A stretch of 60,326 nucleotides of DNA from Chitinophagales bacterium (GTDB taxonomy: Bacteria; Bacteroidota; Bacteroidia; Chitinophagales; UBA2359). Location of the stretch: positions 1 through 60,326 of the forward strand of contig JAEUUX010000148.1 of NCBI GenBank assembly GCA_016787295.1, given 5' to 3'. Each line of letters begins with the position of its first letter. Positions within the stretch are counted from its first letter, which is position 1. The notes under the pieces were generated by a model that saw only the letters and a program-made list of their open reading frames with translations, had not been told where the DNA came from and ran no database searches. The position numbers and the translations under genes are program-made. Positions 16,537 to 25,837 of this stretch are shown here, piece after piece.

Positions 16537-18549
16537 TTATGAATAATACTTCCAAATACTTATACCTTGTATATTTTCGGCGCTTATCCAACGGTCATTA
16601 ATAAGTTTTTTACTACCTACTGAATCAGCCACTAAATAGACCTGTGTTTTATATGGCAGTGGCTCAAATAGTTGTAACAACATTCTTTCACCTGATGTTT
16701 CAATCTTTTTTACCTCGCTACCTGCAAACAAAGCTCCACAACTACCTATGACCGTTCCTGTTTTGGGTTGTAACGCACTGCAAAGATACAAAATACTTTG
16801 ATAGGGCGCTAACAAAATTTTGTTTTCTGCCTCAAATTGATGGTTTAAGCAATTAAAATATAGGCGGTCGTTGGGCAGGTCGAAAAATTGGGGTTCGTTG
16901 CTCCAATTGCTGTAAGAGCGATAGGTAAGTTGCTCGATTCGAAAATCAATGACATAGCATTCAGTATTGCCTACCACTTCCACTCGGTCGACAAACTTGT
17001 TTTGGAGGGGAAATTGGGCGGCATATATTTGCAAAGTATTGGTAGAATAATCGTCGATGTTATCTGAAATAAATTGTACATTACCAAAAATTTGGTTCAT
17101 CAGCCACAAAGTCATTTGTTGTTCGGGCAAAAGGTGGTGTTTTTTGTGGCGCAAAATAGCCACGTCGGGATCGTTGCCAAACACCAAACCATTGAGGTGA
17201 CGATTATATACGGTGCTTCGCAACGCGTTGTGTGTGGAGACGCGCTCGCGATTTCGCAAGCGGTGCAAAATGCCAAATTCCCACTCAAGATGCACATCGG
17301 CACCAATACGACAATAATCTGCCTGTCCAAAAGCACTACCCAATGGCACGCCACAAGCCAAAATGGTGCGTCCTTGCGTTTGTTGGCGCAGCCATGCCAT
17401 TGCCTCATACATTGCTTCGCCTTTTGTTTTGTGAGCAGGTGGCTGTAGCGCAACAGCATACAGAAAGTCCAATTTGAGCCAATCAAAGCGCCAGCATTCG
17501 AGCAAAGTTCGCAATACCAATGACAAGTATTCGCGCACTTCGGTTTGATAAAAATCCAAGACATACATTTCGCTTTTCCACAATACATTGTAGCCCGCAG
17601 TCACCAATTTGCCTGATTTTTGGTGTAGCAACCAATTTTTGTGGTGCTTAAAAATCGTCGATTGTTGGATACAAACAAATGGAGCTATCCATAAACCTGC
17701 TTGATACCCTGCTTGGTGAATTTGCTCAACAAGCTGTGCCAAACCATTTGGGAATTTGGCATTTACATTCGTCCAATCACCAACGGCTGTTTGCCAACCG
17801 TCGTCGATTTGCATGACTTGGATGGGCAGTTGGCGGCGCTGAAAGGCTCGTAAATTGTTCAAGACTATTTTTTCGGACACGCGTGTATAGTAGTGATACC
17901 AACTCGTCCAGCCTGCTATGGGTGTTGTATTGGTGATGTGTCGTTTGGTGGGCAGTAATTGTTGCTTATATTCCTCAAAAACACTTGCTTCGGTGCCTTT
18001 GGTGGTATAAATATCTAAGGCTGTCCATGTTTCGGATTTCTGTAGCAAACGATTTTTGCATTCTTTCCTGATAGTAAGTGACTGTTGTGGTGTATCAAAA
18101 ACAAACAAAGTATAGCCACTTTGCTCCGATAATGATGCCCAAAAATGGTATGTATCGTTGTTTTTTTTGCAATAAGTGTATGTCCAAGAATGGAGAACAC
18201 CCACCTTGAAAGGATAGCGATAGAGGTCATAATCTCCCATTGCACTTGCAAATTTGTTGAGCAACAAGCTCATAGGAGCCATCCGTTCTTGAGGCATAAA
18301 TTCGCGCGTTTGTGACCACGACTGAAAACCATTGCATAAGATTCGGTCGTTTTTGTCAATAGCAATGTTTTGGATAATGGCTATTTTTTTGAGAACGACG
18401 GGGGCAGTGGCAGTTAGTTGGATTTGCCATCGGTCTTCACTACAATGGCAATTAACCAACACGTCTTCGAGCCTATAGTGTTGGTTGATTAAGGGCAAGG
18501 TAGTACGAATTTTTTCGCCTTTGCTGGTCGTGTATTGGATACTTATCAT
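16537..18549 (-). CDS. GH36-family glycosidase (alpha-galactosidase-like)
   Basis: A 670-residue enzyme with the GH36 plan: an N-terminal beta-supersandwich, a (beta/alpha)8 barrel and a C-terminal beta domain. The barrel shows GWTSWYHYY (213-221), QIDDGWQ (247-253), the likely nucleophile Asp361 (WLKLDF) and the likely acid/base Asp418 (RIGADVH). There is no signal peptide, so it should act in the cytoplasm on imported galactosides such as raffinose-type sugars. Substrate specificity cannot be read from the sequence. No transporter gene adjoins it; the nearest sugar symporter candidate is at 56472. Confidence 0.9.
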   Translation of the reverse strand: MISIQYTTSKGEKIRTTLPLINQHYRLEDVLVNCHCSEDRWQIQLTATAPVVLKKIAIIQNIAIDKNDRILCNGFQSWSQTREFMPQERMAPMSLLLNKFASAMGDYDLYRYPFKVGVLHSWTYTYCKKNNDTYHFWASLSEQSGYTLFVFDTPQQSLTIRKECKNRLLQKSETWTALDIYTTKGTEASVFEEYKQQLLPTKRHITNTTPIAGWTSWYHYYTRVSEKIVLNNLRAFQRRQLPIQVMQIDDGWQTAVGDWTNVNAKFPNGLAQLVEQIHQAGYQAGLWIAPFVCIQQSTIFKHHKNWLLHQKSGKLVTAGYNVLWKSEMYVLDFYQTEVREYLSLVLRTLLECWRFDWLKLDFLYAVALQPPAHKTKGEAMYEAMAWLRQQTQGRTILACGVPLGSAFGQADYCRIGADVHLEWEFGILHRLRNRERVSTHNALRSTVYNRHLNGLVFGNDPDVAILRHKKHHLLPEQQMTLWLMNQIFGNVQFISDNIDDYSTNTLQIYAAQFPLQNKFVDRVEVVGNTECYVIDFRIEQLTYRSYSNWSNEPQFFDLPNDRLYFNCLNHQFEAENKILLAPYQSILYLCSALQPKTGTVIGSCGALFAGSEVKKIETSGERMLLQLFEPLPYKTQVYLVADSVGSKKLINDRWISAENIQGISIWKYYS

Positions 18550-18597
18550 GGTATAACGTTATTTGGGGCAAGAGCATCGAATAACCACAAAACCACA

Positions 18598-18629
18598 AAG
18601 GGCAAAGTCCATCGAAAGACTTTGCCCTT
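18598..18629. terminator. Hairpin between the ompH and GH36 genes
   Basis: Twelve-base perfect arms AAGGGCAAAGTC (18598-18609) and GACTTTGCCCTT (18618-18629) follow the ompH stop on the minus strand, but the run of T behind them is imperfect. It may be a weak terminator or a processing site. Confidence 0.6.
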
Positions 18630-18650
18630 ATGGTGGGTGTCAAAAACTGC

Positions 18651-19169
18651 TTATTTTATGGTTTTAAATTTTTCTAATACCAAAGGACTAACATCGCCCG
18701 CAGGGTCTTGATATATGACAAAACCTTCCGAAACGTCGATGATATAGGTATAGTTACCTTCGCGCGCCACTGCTTTCAACGCTTCATTCAAGCGTTTTTG
18801 GATGGGGGCGGTCAGTTCCTGTTCTTTGCTATTTACTTCGTCTTGTGCAGTAGCTTGCAACTGTTGAAAGTTTTTTTCTTCGGTCTGGATTTTGACAATC
18901 AATTCTTCCTCCAGTTTAGGGCTTAAAGTTCCCGACTGTTTGCGGGTTTCATAGTCTGCTACCATCGCTTGCAAAGACTTTTGTTTGTCTTCCAACATTT
19001 TTTTCTTCATGTTGAGGTAATCTTCAAACTGTTTTTCAGCCAATTTCCATTCAGGAATGTTCTGTAAAATGGCTTTTTGGTCTAAGTGACCAACTTTGAG
19101 GGTTTGAGCTTGGCAATAGAATACCGACCCAAGTAGTGTTAATACAACGACAAAAAATAGTTGTTTCAT
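18651..19169 (-). CDS. OmpH/Skp-family periplasmic chaperone
   Basis: The 172-residue protein starts at the ATG at 19169; a longer in-frame start at 19199 exists, but the signal peptide (MKQLFFVVVLTLLG) begins here. The mature part starts with KVGHLDQKAIL, then a long charged coiled coil (about 40-125) of the kind that forms the tentacles of the Skp trimer, which holds unfolded outer-membrane proteins in the periplasm. The usual neighbours bamA and a second ompH copy are absent. Confidence 0.9.
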   Translation of the reverse strand: MKQLFFVVVLTLLGSVFYCQAQTLKVGHLDQKAILQNIPEWKLAEKQFEDYLNMKKKMLEDKQKSLQAMVADYETRKQSGTLSPKLEEELIVKIQTEEKNFQQLQATAQDEVNSKEQELTAPIQKRLNEALKAVAREGNYTYIIDVSEGFVIYQDPAGDVSPLVLEKFKTIK

Positions 19170-19347
19170 GGTGGATAAATATAATGAGAAAATAGACAAT
19201 GATGTGTTCTTTGAGGAAATTTGGCTTTGTTTTTGGGATTTGATAGTATAAATGCAGCAATTTTATGGTTAGACAAAAAAAATAGCAGGAAGTTAAACGT
19301 GTTGCTAACTTCCCACTAAATTTATTCATTAATCACTTAACCACTTA

Positions 19348-19423
19348 TGGTTGGTCCACCAGGGGTCGAACCTAGACTCTTCTGAACCAAAATCAGACGT
19401 GTTGCCAATTACACCATGGACCA
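19348..19423 (-). tRNA. tRNA-Gln (anticodon TTG)
   Basis: On the minus strand the acceptor stem TGGTCCA/TGGACCA pairs perfectly over 7 bases. The D arm (GTGT/ACAC), anticodon stem TCTGA/TCAGA with loop TTTTGGT (anticodon TTG, reading CAA) and T arm (CTAGG-TTCGACC-CCTGG) are all present. The discriminator is A at 19351, and CCA is encoded at 19350-19348. Confidence 0.97.
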
Positions 19424-19452
19424 ATCTCGCAAACGTTTTTTGTTTTGCGGTG

Positions 19453-19484
19453 CAAAGGTAGCGCCTTTTTTTGGTTCTACCAAA
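19453..19484 (-). promoter_or_regulatory. Promoter of tRNA-Gln
   Basis: Reading the minus strand, TTTG (19484-19481), a 20-base spacer and TACCTTTG (19460-19453) form a textbook Bacteroidota promoter 30 bases before the tRNA 5' end. Confidence 0.75.
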
Positions 19485-19526
19485 TTTTTTGTTTATTTGT
19501 CAAACATTTTTTTTTTGATAATCTGT

Positions 19527-20117
19527 TTATTGCCACAAAAAAAACAAACTTTGTCCCACAAAGCCAACTAAATAGCCTTGGTAGACTTCCGAAAGTTGGT
19601 GTTTTTGGAGGTATAGTCGTGCTGTTCCCACCAAACCAGCTATGACCAAACCCAGCAAAAAAGGCAATGATACATCGATGGTAGCATAATGGGGCAGGAT
19701 TATCAAAAACGCTACGAATGCGCCCATGCCCATGGCGTGCCAGCTAATTTTGTTGTTAACTGCCAAAAAAACAACTGACAGCACGATACTTGCTGTTGCA
19801 GCATAGGAAATATCTGCTAAAAGTGGGTGATATTTTTTGTACATAATCAGCGAACACCAGCTATAGAAAAACAATGTGGGAATGGCAGCCACAATGCGTT
19901 CGCGTCGGTCGGGTAGTTCATAACTGCTAACAAAGTCGAGCCGTTTCATCAAAAACAATGATACTAAGGGATAAAAAGCAGTATAAAAAACGATTAATGC
20001 CACATCATACATTTTGATAATATAGGGATTTGCCCATAGTAACAAAATCGCCATATAGCTAACTATAAAGATAGGGTGAAAAATAAATGATACCCATTGT
20101 GCTATAATATATTGCAT
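19527..20117 (-). CDS. PAP2-like membrane protein with altered catalytic motifs
   Basis: The 196-residue protein starts at the ATG at 20117, the first start downstream of the promoter; an upstream extension would overlap the divergent gene. Six membrane helices are likely. The end (RLYLQKHQLSEVYQGYLVG, about 169-187) resembles motif 3 of PAP2 lipid phosphatases, and KISWHAMGMGAF (about 128-139) sits where the PSGH motif would be. Motif 1 is not seen and PSGH is changed, so activity is uncertain. It may act on polyprenyl or phosphatidyl lipids. It is divergent from a prenyltransferase, a context that fits lipid metabolism. Confidence 0.7.
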   Translation of the reverse strand: MQYIIAQWVSFIFHPIFIVSYMAILLLWANPYIIKMYDVALIVFYTAFYPLVSLFLMKRLDFVSSYELPDRRERIVAAIPTLFFYSWCSLIMYKKYHPLLADISYAATASIVLSVVFLAVNNKISWHAMGMGAFVAFLIILPHYATIDVSLPFLLGLVIAGLVGTARLYLQKHQLSEVYQGYLVGFVGQSLFFLWQ

Positions 20118-20137
20118 CGAACTTAGTTTTTGGGCTG

Positions 20138-20145
20138 CAAAGGTA
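20138..20145 (-). promoter_or_regulatory. -7 promoter box for the PAP2-like gene
   Basis: The reverse strand reads TACCTTTG, 21 bases upstream of the ATG at 20117. This supports the shorter start chosen for that gene. Confidence 0.6.
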
Positions 20146-20220
20146 CAAATTATTGGTTTAGATTTCTGTTTTTGCCTAAACAACTGTACTTTTGCGCCCA
20201 AATAAACCAAAAAAATAATT

Positions 20221-21075
20221 GTGCAACAGTACTTATCCCTAATTAAGTTTAGCCATACCATATTTGCCCTTCCTTTTGCCATCATTGGGTTCTTCTTGGC
20301 TACCCAGTATTTTGGCTATGATTTTTCGTGGCAAGTCTTGGGTTTGGTCTTGCTTTGTATGGTGTTTGCCCGCAGCGCCGCCATGGCGTTTAACCGCTAT
20401 ATTGACCGCGACATAGACAGTCGCAACCCACGAACAGCCATTCGCGAAATCCCTGCGGGTGTGATTTCGCCACAACGTGCTTTGCTGTTTGTTGCGCTAA
20501 ACAGTCTGGCTTTTATCATCACCACTACCTATATTAATTGGTTGTGTTTTTTTCTTTCGCCTGTGGCTTTGCTCATTGTGCTGGGCTATAGCTATACCAA
20601 ACGTTTCACTCATTGGTGTCATCTAATCCTGGGTCTGGGCTTGTCATTGGCACCCATTGGCGCTTTTGTAGCGGTGAGTGGTGAGTTCAGCGAGTTATTG
20701 CCTATTTTGTTTAGTGCTATTGTGTTGTTTTGGGTTAGTGGCTTCGATATTATTTATGCCCTACAAGACGAACAATTTGACAAGGATAACCAACTGCACT
20801 CTGTTCCTGCCGAAATGGGTAAAAACAAAGCCCTTACCGTATCGGTTTTGCTGCATTTTGTTTGTGCATTATTGGTAGTTGGTGTTGGTTTGTATGCTGG
20901 TTTTAGGGCGTGGTATTGGCTTGGAGCTATCATTTTTATTGGCTTACTCATTCGCCAACATCAATTGGTTAAACCCAACGACTTGAGCAAAGTCAATCTC
21001 GCTTTTTTTACTACCAATGGCATTGCAAGTGTGGTGTTTGCCATAGCTGTTTTGTTAGAGCTATTTTTGGCATGA
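20221..21075 (+). CDS. UbiA-family prenyltransferase
   Basis: A 284-residue membrane enzyme that joins a polyprenyl chain to an aromatic acid. It has about eight helices and both Asp-rich motifs: NRYIDRDID (about 59-67) and DEQFDKD (about 182-188). The start is GTG at 20221; no ATG precedes the conserved IKFSHTIFALPFA segment. It lacks the marks of MenA and is closer to 4-hydroxybenzoate-type enzymes. In menaquinone-using Bacteroidota, such genes can be the MqnP of the futalosine route; that is inference, as no mqn gene is in the window. It is followed by bshA 55 bases later. Confidence 0.9.
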   Translation: MQQYLSLIKFSHTIFALPFAIIGFFLATQYFGYDFSWQVLGLVLLCMVFARSAAMAFNRYIDRDIDSRNPRTAIREIPAGVISPQRALLFVALNSLAFIITTTYINWLCFFLSPVALLIVLGYSYTKRFTHWCHLILGLGLSLAPIGAFVAVSGEFSELLPILFSAIVLFWVSGFDIIYALQDEQFDKDNQLHSVPAEMGKNKALTVSVLLHFVCALLVVGVGLYAGFRAWYWLGAIIFIGLLIRQHQLVKPNDLSKVNLAFFTTNGIASVVFAIAVLLELFLA

Positions 21076-21130
21076 TAAATATTCATTGATCTTCGCTACC
21101 TCTTTTTTTTTACACAAATTCACAATAATT

Positions 21131-22276
21131 ATGAAAATAGGCATTGTTTGTTATCCGACTTATGGCGGAAGCGGTGTAGTGGCAACAGAATTGGGCAAGG
21201 CTTTGGCAGAAAAAGGGCACAATGTGCATTTTGTTGCCTATAGTCAGCCCGCCCGCTTGAGTAGTTTTCACGAAAATATCAACTATCACGAAGTTAGTTT
21301 TGCCAACTATCCTCTCTTTGCTTTTCCTCCCTACGAAGCCGCTTTGACCAGCAAATTGGTCGATGTGGTGCGGTATCACCGCCTCAATATCTTGCATGTT
21401 CATTATGCTATTCCTCATGCAACAGCCGCTTTTTTGGCAAAGCAAATTTTGTTGCAGCATGGCACCTATATCCCTGTGGTTACGACTTTGCATGGCACCG
21501 ATATTACGTTGGTGGGCAAAGACCCAACTTTTCAACCAGTAGTGGAATACTCCATTAATATGTCGGACGGTGTAACGGCAGTGTCGGAGAGTTTGCGTCA
21601 ACAAACATACGATACTTTTGCTATTCATAGACCCATCGAAGTCATACCCAATTTTATAGACTTTCGCGATTTCCAAAAATTTAACAAAGACCACTTTAAA
21701 AAGGCATTGGCTCCGAATGGCGAACGCATTTTGATGCATACTTCCAATTTTAGGAAAGTCAAACGGATTGAAGATGTGGTACAAGTGTTTGCTTTGGTTC
21801 ATCAAAAAATACCTGCCAAACTATTATTAGTTGGTGATGGTCCCGAACGAATCAAGGCTGAACAGTTGTGTAGGGATTTGGATTTGTGTGATGATATTCG
21901 GTTTTTGGGTAAGCAAGATGCCATTGGAGAGTTGTTGGCGATTGCCGATTTGTTCCTCATGCCGTCCGAAGCCGAAAGTTTTGGTTTGGCAGCTTTGGAG
22001 GCGATGGCGTGCGAAGTGCCGGTGGTGTCGTCCAACGCAGGTGGCATTCCCGAAGTCAATATCCATGCCCAAACGGGTTATTTGAGCAATGTGGGCGATG
22101 TGGAAGATATGGCGCGTCATGCTATTTCGATACTAAACAACGACGAAGTATTGGCACAATTCCGCAAAAATGCACTCGAACAAGCTCAACAATTTGATAT
22201 TAACCGCATTTTGCCTTTGTATGAACAATACTACGAAACGGTTATTGCCCAAAACATACACAAAAATAATGTTTAA
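21131..22276 (+). CDS. bshA: BshA, N-acetyl-glucosaminyl L-malate synthase
   Basis: A 381-residue GT4 glycosyltransferase that catalyses the first step of bacillithiol synthesis, UDP-GlcNAc plus L-malate. The start is the ATG at 21131; an upstream in-frame TTG is ignored. The N-terminus MKIGIVCYPTYGGSGVVATELG, the TLHGTDIT segment and the GT-B donor site EAESFGLAALEAMAC are characteristic of BshA rather than other GT4 enzymes. bshB and bshC are not in the window. Bacillithiol is a low-molecular-weight thiol, so this gene links to the redox-repair theme at 5286-7268. Confidence 0.95.
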   Translation: MKIGIVCYPTYGGSGVVATELGKALAEKGHNVHFVAYSQPARLSSFHENINYHEVSFANYPLFAFPPYEAALTSKLVDVVRYHRLNILHVHYAIPHATAAFLAKQILLQHGTYIPVVTTLHGTDITLVGKDPTFQPVVEYSINMSDGVTAVSESLRQQTYDTFAIHRPIEVIPNFIDFRDFQKFNKDHFKKALAPNGERILMHTSNFRKVKRIEDVVQVFALVHQKIPAKLLLVGDGPERIKAEQLCRDLDLCDDIRFLGKQDAIGELLAIADLFLMPSEAESFGLAALEAMACEVPVVSSNAGGIPEVNIHAQTGYLSNVGDVEDMARHAISILNNDEVLAQFRKNALEQAQQFDINRILPLYEQYYETVIAQNIHKNNV

Positions 22277-22318
22277 TGCTACTATAGCTATTTTGTTATC
22301 TATAAAAATGTGATAATT

Positions 22319-23008
22319 ATGTCATTGATACAAAAAATCCAGTATTGGCAATTTTCAAAATCGCGCATGGAAGCATTTAGCGATGCCGTTTTTGCCATTA
22401 TAATCACCTTGTTGGTCTTGGAAATCAAAGTACCACACATTGAAAACCATCATAGTACTGACATGATGTTACAGGCTTTGTGGAAATTAATGCCACGTAT
22501 CATCAGTTGGGTAATCAGTTTCGTTTTTTTAGCGGTCATTTGGATTCAGCACCACAACATTATGCTTTTGTGCAAAAAAGCAGATTATGGTTTGTTGTGG
22601 CTAAACAATCTGTTATTGATGGCGGCTTGTTTTTTGCCTTTTCCAACGGCTTTGGCAGGAGAATACGCCTCCAATCAGGTAGCAGTTTTGTTGTTGGGTG
22701 GTATTTTGGCACTCACATCTTTCTTATTGGTATTGTTGTATTGGTATGTAGCCAAATACCATTTAGTGCCAGAGTATGATCCTGTTTCGATGATGAAAAA
22801 TGTTAAGCGGTCGTTTTTCTTAGCGCCAATTTTTATTGTTGTTGCAACAATAGCAAGTTTTGTGCATATTTACATTCCTTTTGTAGTGTATTTTTTAGTG
22901 TCTTTGTTGTTCTTGTTTCCGTTGGACAAGCCCATTGAGTCATCAGTGGCAAGCAATAATTTGGCAACACCAACAGAAGATGCATTAGAAAATAAAACAG
23001 ATGAGTAG
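22319..23008 (+). CDS. TMEM175/DUF1211-family potassium channel-like protein
   Basis: The 229-residue membrane protein starts at the ATG at 22319, with an in-frame GTG nine bases before. RMEAFSDAVFAIIITLLVLEI (about 17-37) contains the R-x3-FSD signature of the TMEM175 family, whose bacterial members form K+-selective leak channels. Six helices fit one repeat of that family. It is convergent with the TraB-like gene; the two stops are separated by one base. Confidence 0.88.
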   Translation: MSLIQKIQYWQFSKSRMEAFSDAVFAIIITLLVLEIKVPHIENHHSTDMMLQALWKLMPRIISWVISFVFLAVIWIQHHNIMLLCKKADYGLLWLNNLLLMAACFLPFPTALAGEYASNQVAVLLLGGILALTSFLLVLLYWYVAKYHLVPEYDPVSMMKNVKRSFFLAPIFIVVATIASFVHIYIPFVVYFLVSLLFLFPLDKPIESSVASNNLATPTEDALENKTDE

Positions 23009-23009
23009 G

Positions 23010-24377
23010 TTATAAGGGCTTAAACTTATAAAAAAACAAATCCACCTTTGGGTCGTTGATGCGCCGTGTAGTGCCTACGATGGTCAGTAGATAAAGGTTT
23101 TTTCGCCCGCGTAACAACAAAAAACGGGTGTTTTTTTGGGGAATAGGTGATGTCATTTCTCCTTCGACGGCGGTTTGTTGGTCTATGGTGCGTTTGTTTT
23201 TCCAAAGAATTTGCGTTCCTTGTTTGGTTTCCAAGTCCTTGAGCGCACGTTCATAAAAAGTTGTGTCGCCTATAGTATCTTTTATGGCAAGGTAGGTAAT
23301 GCTAAAAAACAAATCATTTTGGGTATCTTCATAAAAATAATTCATGTTTTTGACGGTTATGGAGTCGGTGCTGTTGTAGGCAGGCAGAGCAGGAATCATG
23401 GTTTCGAAGTCTTCGGCATTGCTTCGAAAAGGTATCCAAGCTGTTTTGTATATCACTTTATCGGGATTATAGGCAGAGTATATGGGCGAAACCTGATAGC
23501 CTTTTTGACGCAACAAGATAATGACTCCCGGCAAGTGCAATGCTCCCACTGCCACAAAAGTGCTTTGTTTTGCGATTATATCACTAATGCGGTCTGCCAT
23601 CACTATATTGCGGTTTTGTAGAATGGCTTGGTCAAAAATGGAACTTGCATCGGTGTTTTTTTGATAATAGTGCAACAAGCCGTCCAAGTTTTGTTGTCCA
23701 TAATAATCGATAAGTGTTGTCATTTCGTTGGTGTTGGACGGAGCATCTACCATTTGCAAAAGCATGTCGGCTTGCTCTGTGAGTGGCACTTGGTCGAGCG
23801 CACCCAATTGTTCTTGTGGTTTTTCGATGGCAATAAGGATTTTCTTTTGGTCACGTGCCAATTTCTCTAAATATTGGTCTAAGGGCAATTCGCGCGATGG
23901 GTTGGTTGTTTTGTTGGTATCGGTTTTGGTGTTAAATTCGCTAGCAAAAACACTTAAATAAATGGGCTTCAATTTATCGACATTTAAAATACCAGCCATA
24001 AAACCCATTTTATCTTTGAGATATTTTTTTACACGTTGATACTCGTCGGGTGTATAAAGGTCTTTGAGGGTTGTGTCGCTTTTGATAAGCATACTAGACA
24101 ACATGCTCATAGGATTCAAATCGTTGGATAATAACTCCAATGCCAAAGCTTGGCTGTGGTCAAATTTTACCATCACCGAATCGCCAAACCGAAAAACGCG
24201 CTCGTCGGTCGTGTGCATCGTACCATAAAGGTAGGACGGAGTGGAAAGTGTGGGGTGTTCTATTTTCCACAGCAAAGTTCGGTATTCGCGTGCCAAACTA
24301 TCTTGGGCTGTTGCTGTCTCCACAACAACTAACAACACCAAAAATATATTACATAAAAACAAAAAAACATTTTTCAT
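23010..24377 (-). CDS. TraB/GumN-family exported protein
   Basis: The 455-residue protein starts at the ATG at 24377, where the signal peptide begins; an upstream extension is in frame. The first half matches the TraB/GumN group: YLYGTMHTTDERVFRFGDSV (about 49-68), ALELL, and FVAVGALHLPGVIILLRQKGY (about 274-294). These proteins keep GTMH and GxxH motifs and are related to TIKI-type metalloproteases. The second half (about 310-455) is an added domain not recognised. It is probably periplasmic or surface-exposed. Confidence 0.88.
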   Translation of the reverse strand: MKNVFLFLCNIFLVLLVVVETATAQDSLAREYRTLLWKIEHPTLSTPSYLYGTMHTTDERVFRFGDSVMVKFDHSQALALELLSNDLNPMSMLSSMLIKSDTTLKDLYTPDEYQRVKKYLKDKMGFMAGILNVDKLKPIYLSVFASEFNTKTDTNKTTNPSRELPLDQYLEKLARDQKKILIAIEKPQEQLGALDQVPLTEQADMLLQMVDAPSNTNEMTTLIDYYGQQNLDGLLHYYQKNTDASSIFDQAILQNRNIVMADRISDIIAKQSTFVAVGALHLPGVIILLRQKGYQVSPIYSAYNPDKVIYKTAWIPFRSNAEDFETMIPALPAYNSTDSITVKNMNYFYEDTQNDLFFSITYLAIKDTIGDTTFYERALKDLETKQGTQILWKNKRTIDQQTAVEGEMTSPIPQKNTRFLLLRGRKNLYLLTIVGTTRRINDPKVDLFFYKFKPL

Positions 24378-24412
24378 AAACAATAGGTAATTACGGTTTT
24401 TCTTAGGTGCTG

Positions 24413-24420
24413 CAAAGATA
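24413..24420 (-). promoter_or_regulatory. -7 promoter box for the TraB-like gene
   Basis: The reverse strand reads TATCTTTG, 36 bases upstream of the ATG at 24377. Confidence 0.55.
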
Positions 24421-24712
24421 GTCATTTTATTGTCGTTAATGAAATATATGGCACAATTTAGAAAAACTACCTTGTCAATGCGTTCTAGCAGAAGTAGGCG
24501 TTCAATCGCGTTTAGCTCATTTTTTTATTTGGCAAACAATTGAACTATTTAGTCCAGTATTTTGGGTCTATTTGTGTAATCAAATGCGTAAATACTTCGC
24601 TCTTGATTCAATTTAGTATTATTATTTGACCAAAGTTATTGTCTTTAAAACAAATAAACGTATAACCACAAAAAAAATGTGTACAAATAACGCGTAAATC
24701 AATTATTTTCCA

Positions 24713-24720
24713 TAGCTTTG
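24713..24720 (+). promoter_or_regulatory. -7 promoter box for the YjgN-M48 operon
   Basis: TAGCTTTG matches TAnnTTTG and lies 75 bases before the ATG at 24795. No good -33 box is seen. Confidence 0.5.
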
Positions 24721-24794
24721 CATTTCCATAAAGACCAATATCTATATGGCACTTACTAAGTTATATTTTTTTTCACCTACCAACCTTATTTATT

Positions 24795-25811
24795 ATGTCA
24801 GAATTTTATACCTACACCACTACCTACACTCCCGAAGGCAATAATCCGCCGAATACTCAACCGAAAAAATTATCTTTCACAGGTGAGGGTTCAAAACTTT
24901 TTGGGATTTATATTGTCAACATGTTGCTCACCGTAGTCACTTTAGGATTCTATTACCCTTGGGCAAAAGCAGCAAATTTGCGCTATCTGTATCAAGAGAC
25001 TGCTCTCGACAACGACCATTTTACTTTTCATGGCACAGGCAAAGAGATGTTTCGCGGATTCATCAAAGCAATATTACTTATTTTTGGTTTGTATTTGGTA
25101 GTAGGTTTAATATCATACTTTGCAACAAAAACAGGAATTGTCTTGCTTTCGTTACTGAGCTTTTTGGTTCTTATGGGCGGTTTTATGTACCTGATTCCTT
25201 TAGCCATACATGGTTCTATGAAATATCGTTTATCTCGTTCATCTTGGCGCGGCATACACTTCGGGTATAGAGGCGATAGAGCTACTTTGATGAAAGAATT
25301 TTTTATTGGCACTATTTTAGCTATGTTGACATTAGGTTTATACAATTCATGGCTCATAACTACATTGTATCGCTATGTTATTGGACACATTCGCTTTGGA
25401 AATGTAGCGTTTAGTTTCGAGGGCAAAGGTGCCGACTTTTTTGTGATAAATCTCAAAGGAGTCATATTGAGCATCATAACATTGGGTATCTATATGTTTT
25501 GGTACATGAAAGAACGTGCCGAATTTTTGGTTCACAACACCAAAATGCAGCAAGATGACAGAACTATTGACCTTCACATTGATGCCCAAGTAGCAGATTA
25601 TTTTGCTTTGTTTATTGGAAACTTTTTTTTAGTAGCCTTTACGTTGGGTCTGGGTACGCCTTGGGCAATAGTACGGACAATGGAATTTTATACGCGCTAT
25701 ATTACCATTGGCGAAGGTTTAGATACCAATTCGATTCGTCAAACAGAAGCGGATTATCGCGATGCCACAGGCGAAGACCTTTCCGACATGATGGATTTGG
25801 GTATAGTTTAA
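24795..25811 (+). CDS. YjgN/DUF898-family membrane protein
   Basis: The 338-residue protein has repeated membrane modules, each ending in a TLGFYYPWAKA / TLGLYNSW / TLGIYMFWY type motif (about 53-63, 178-186, 229-237) and a fourth TLGLGTPWA (about 283-291). This internal repeat pattern is diagnostic of YjgN (DUF898). The function is unknown. It is the first gene of a two-gene operon with an M48-type protease (26-base gap), a pairing that suggests the two work together in membrane-protein turnover. Confidence 0.9.
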   Translation: MSEFYTYTTTYTPEGNNPPNTQPKKLSFTGEGSKLFGIYIVNMLLTVVTLGFYYPWAKAANLRYLYQETALDNDHFTFHGTGKEMFRGFIKAILLIFGLYLVVGLISYFATKTGIVLLSLLSFLVLMGGFMYLIPLAIHGSMKYRLSRSSWRGIHFGYRGDRATLMKEFFIGTILAMLTLGLYNSWLITTLYRYVIGHIRFGNVAFSFEGKGADFFVINLKGVILSIITLGIYMFWYMKERAEFLVHNTKMQQDDRTIDLHIDAQVADYFALFIGNFFLVAFTLGLGTPWAIVRTMEFYTRYITIGEGLDTNSIRQTEADYRDATGEDLSDMMDLGIV

Positions 25812-25837
25812 TTTTTTATTTTTCAAATTAATATACA

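Larger units (their letters stand above)
24378..24794. other. Long intergenic region with two divergent promoters
   Basis: The 417-base AT-rich spacer has a -7 box for the TraB-like gene (24413-24420, minus) and one for the YjgN gene (24713-24720, plus). The middle contains a stop-to-stop frame of roughly 57 codons with no start codon before its last third; no gene is called. Confidence 0.5.

Noticed and set aside
24440-24640. Stop-to-stop frame of about 57 codons in the spacer between the TraB-like and YjgN genes
   Set aside because: The peptide looks partly protein-like, but it has no start codon before its last third and no promoter or family likeness. Chance is enough to explain it.
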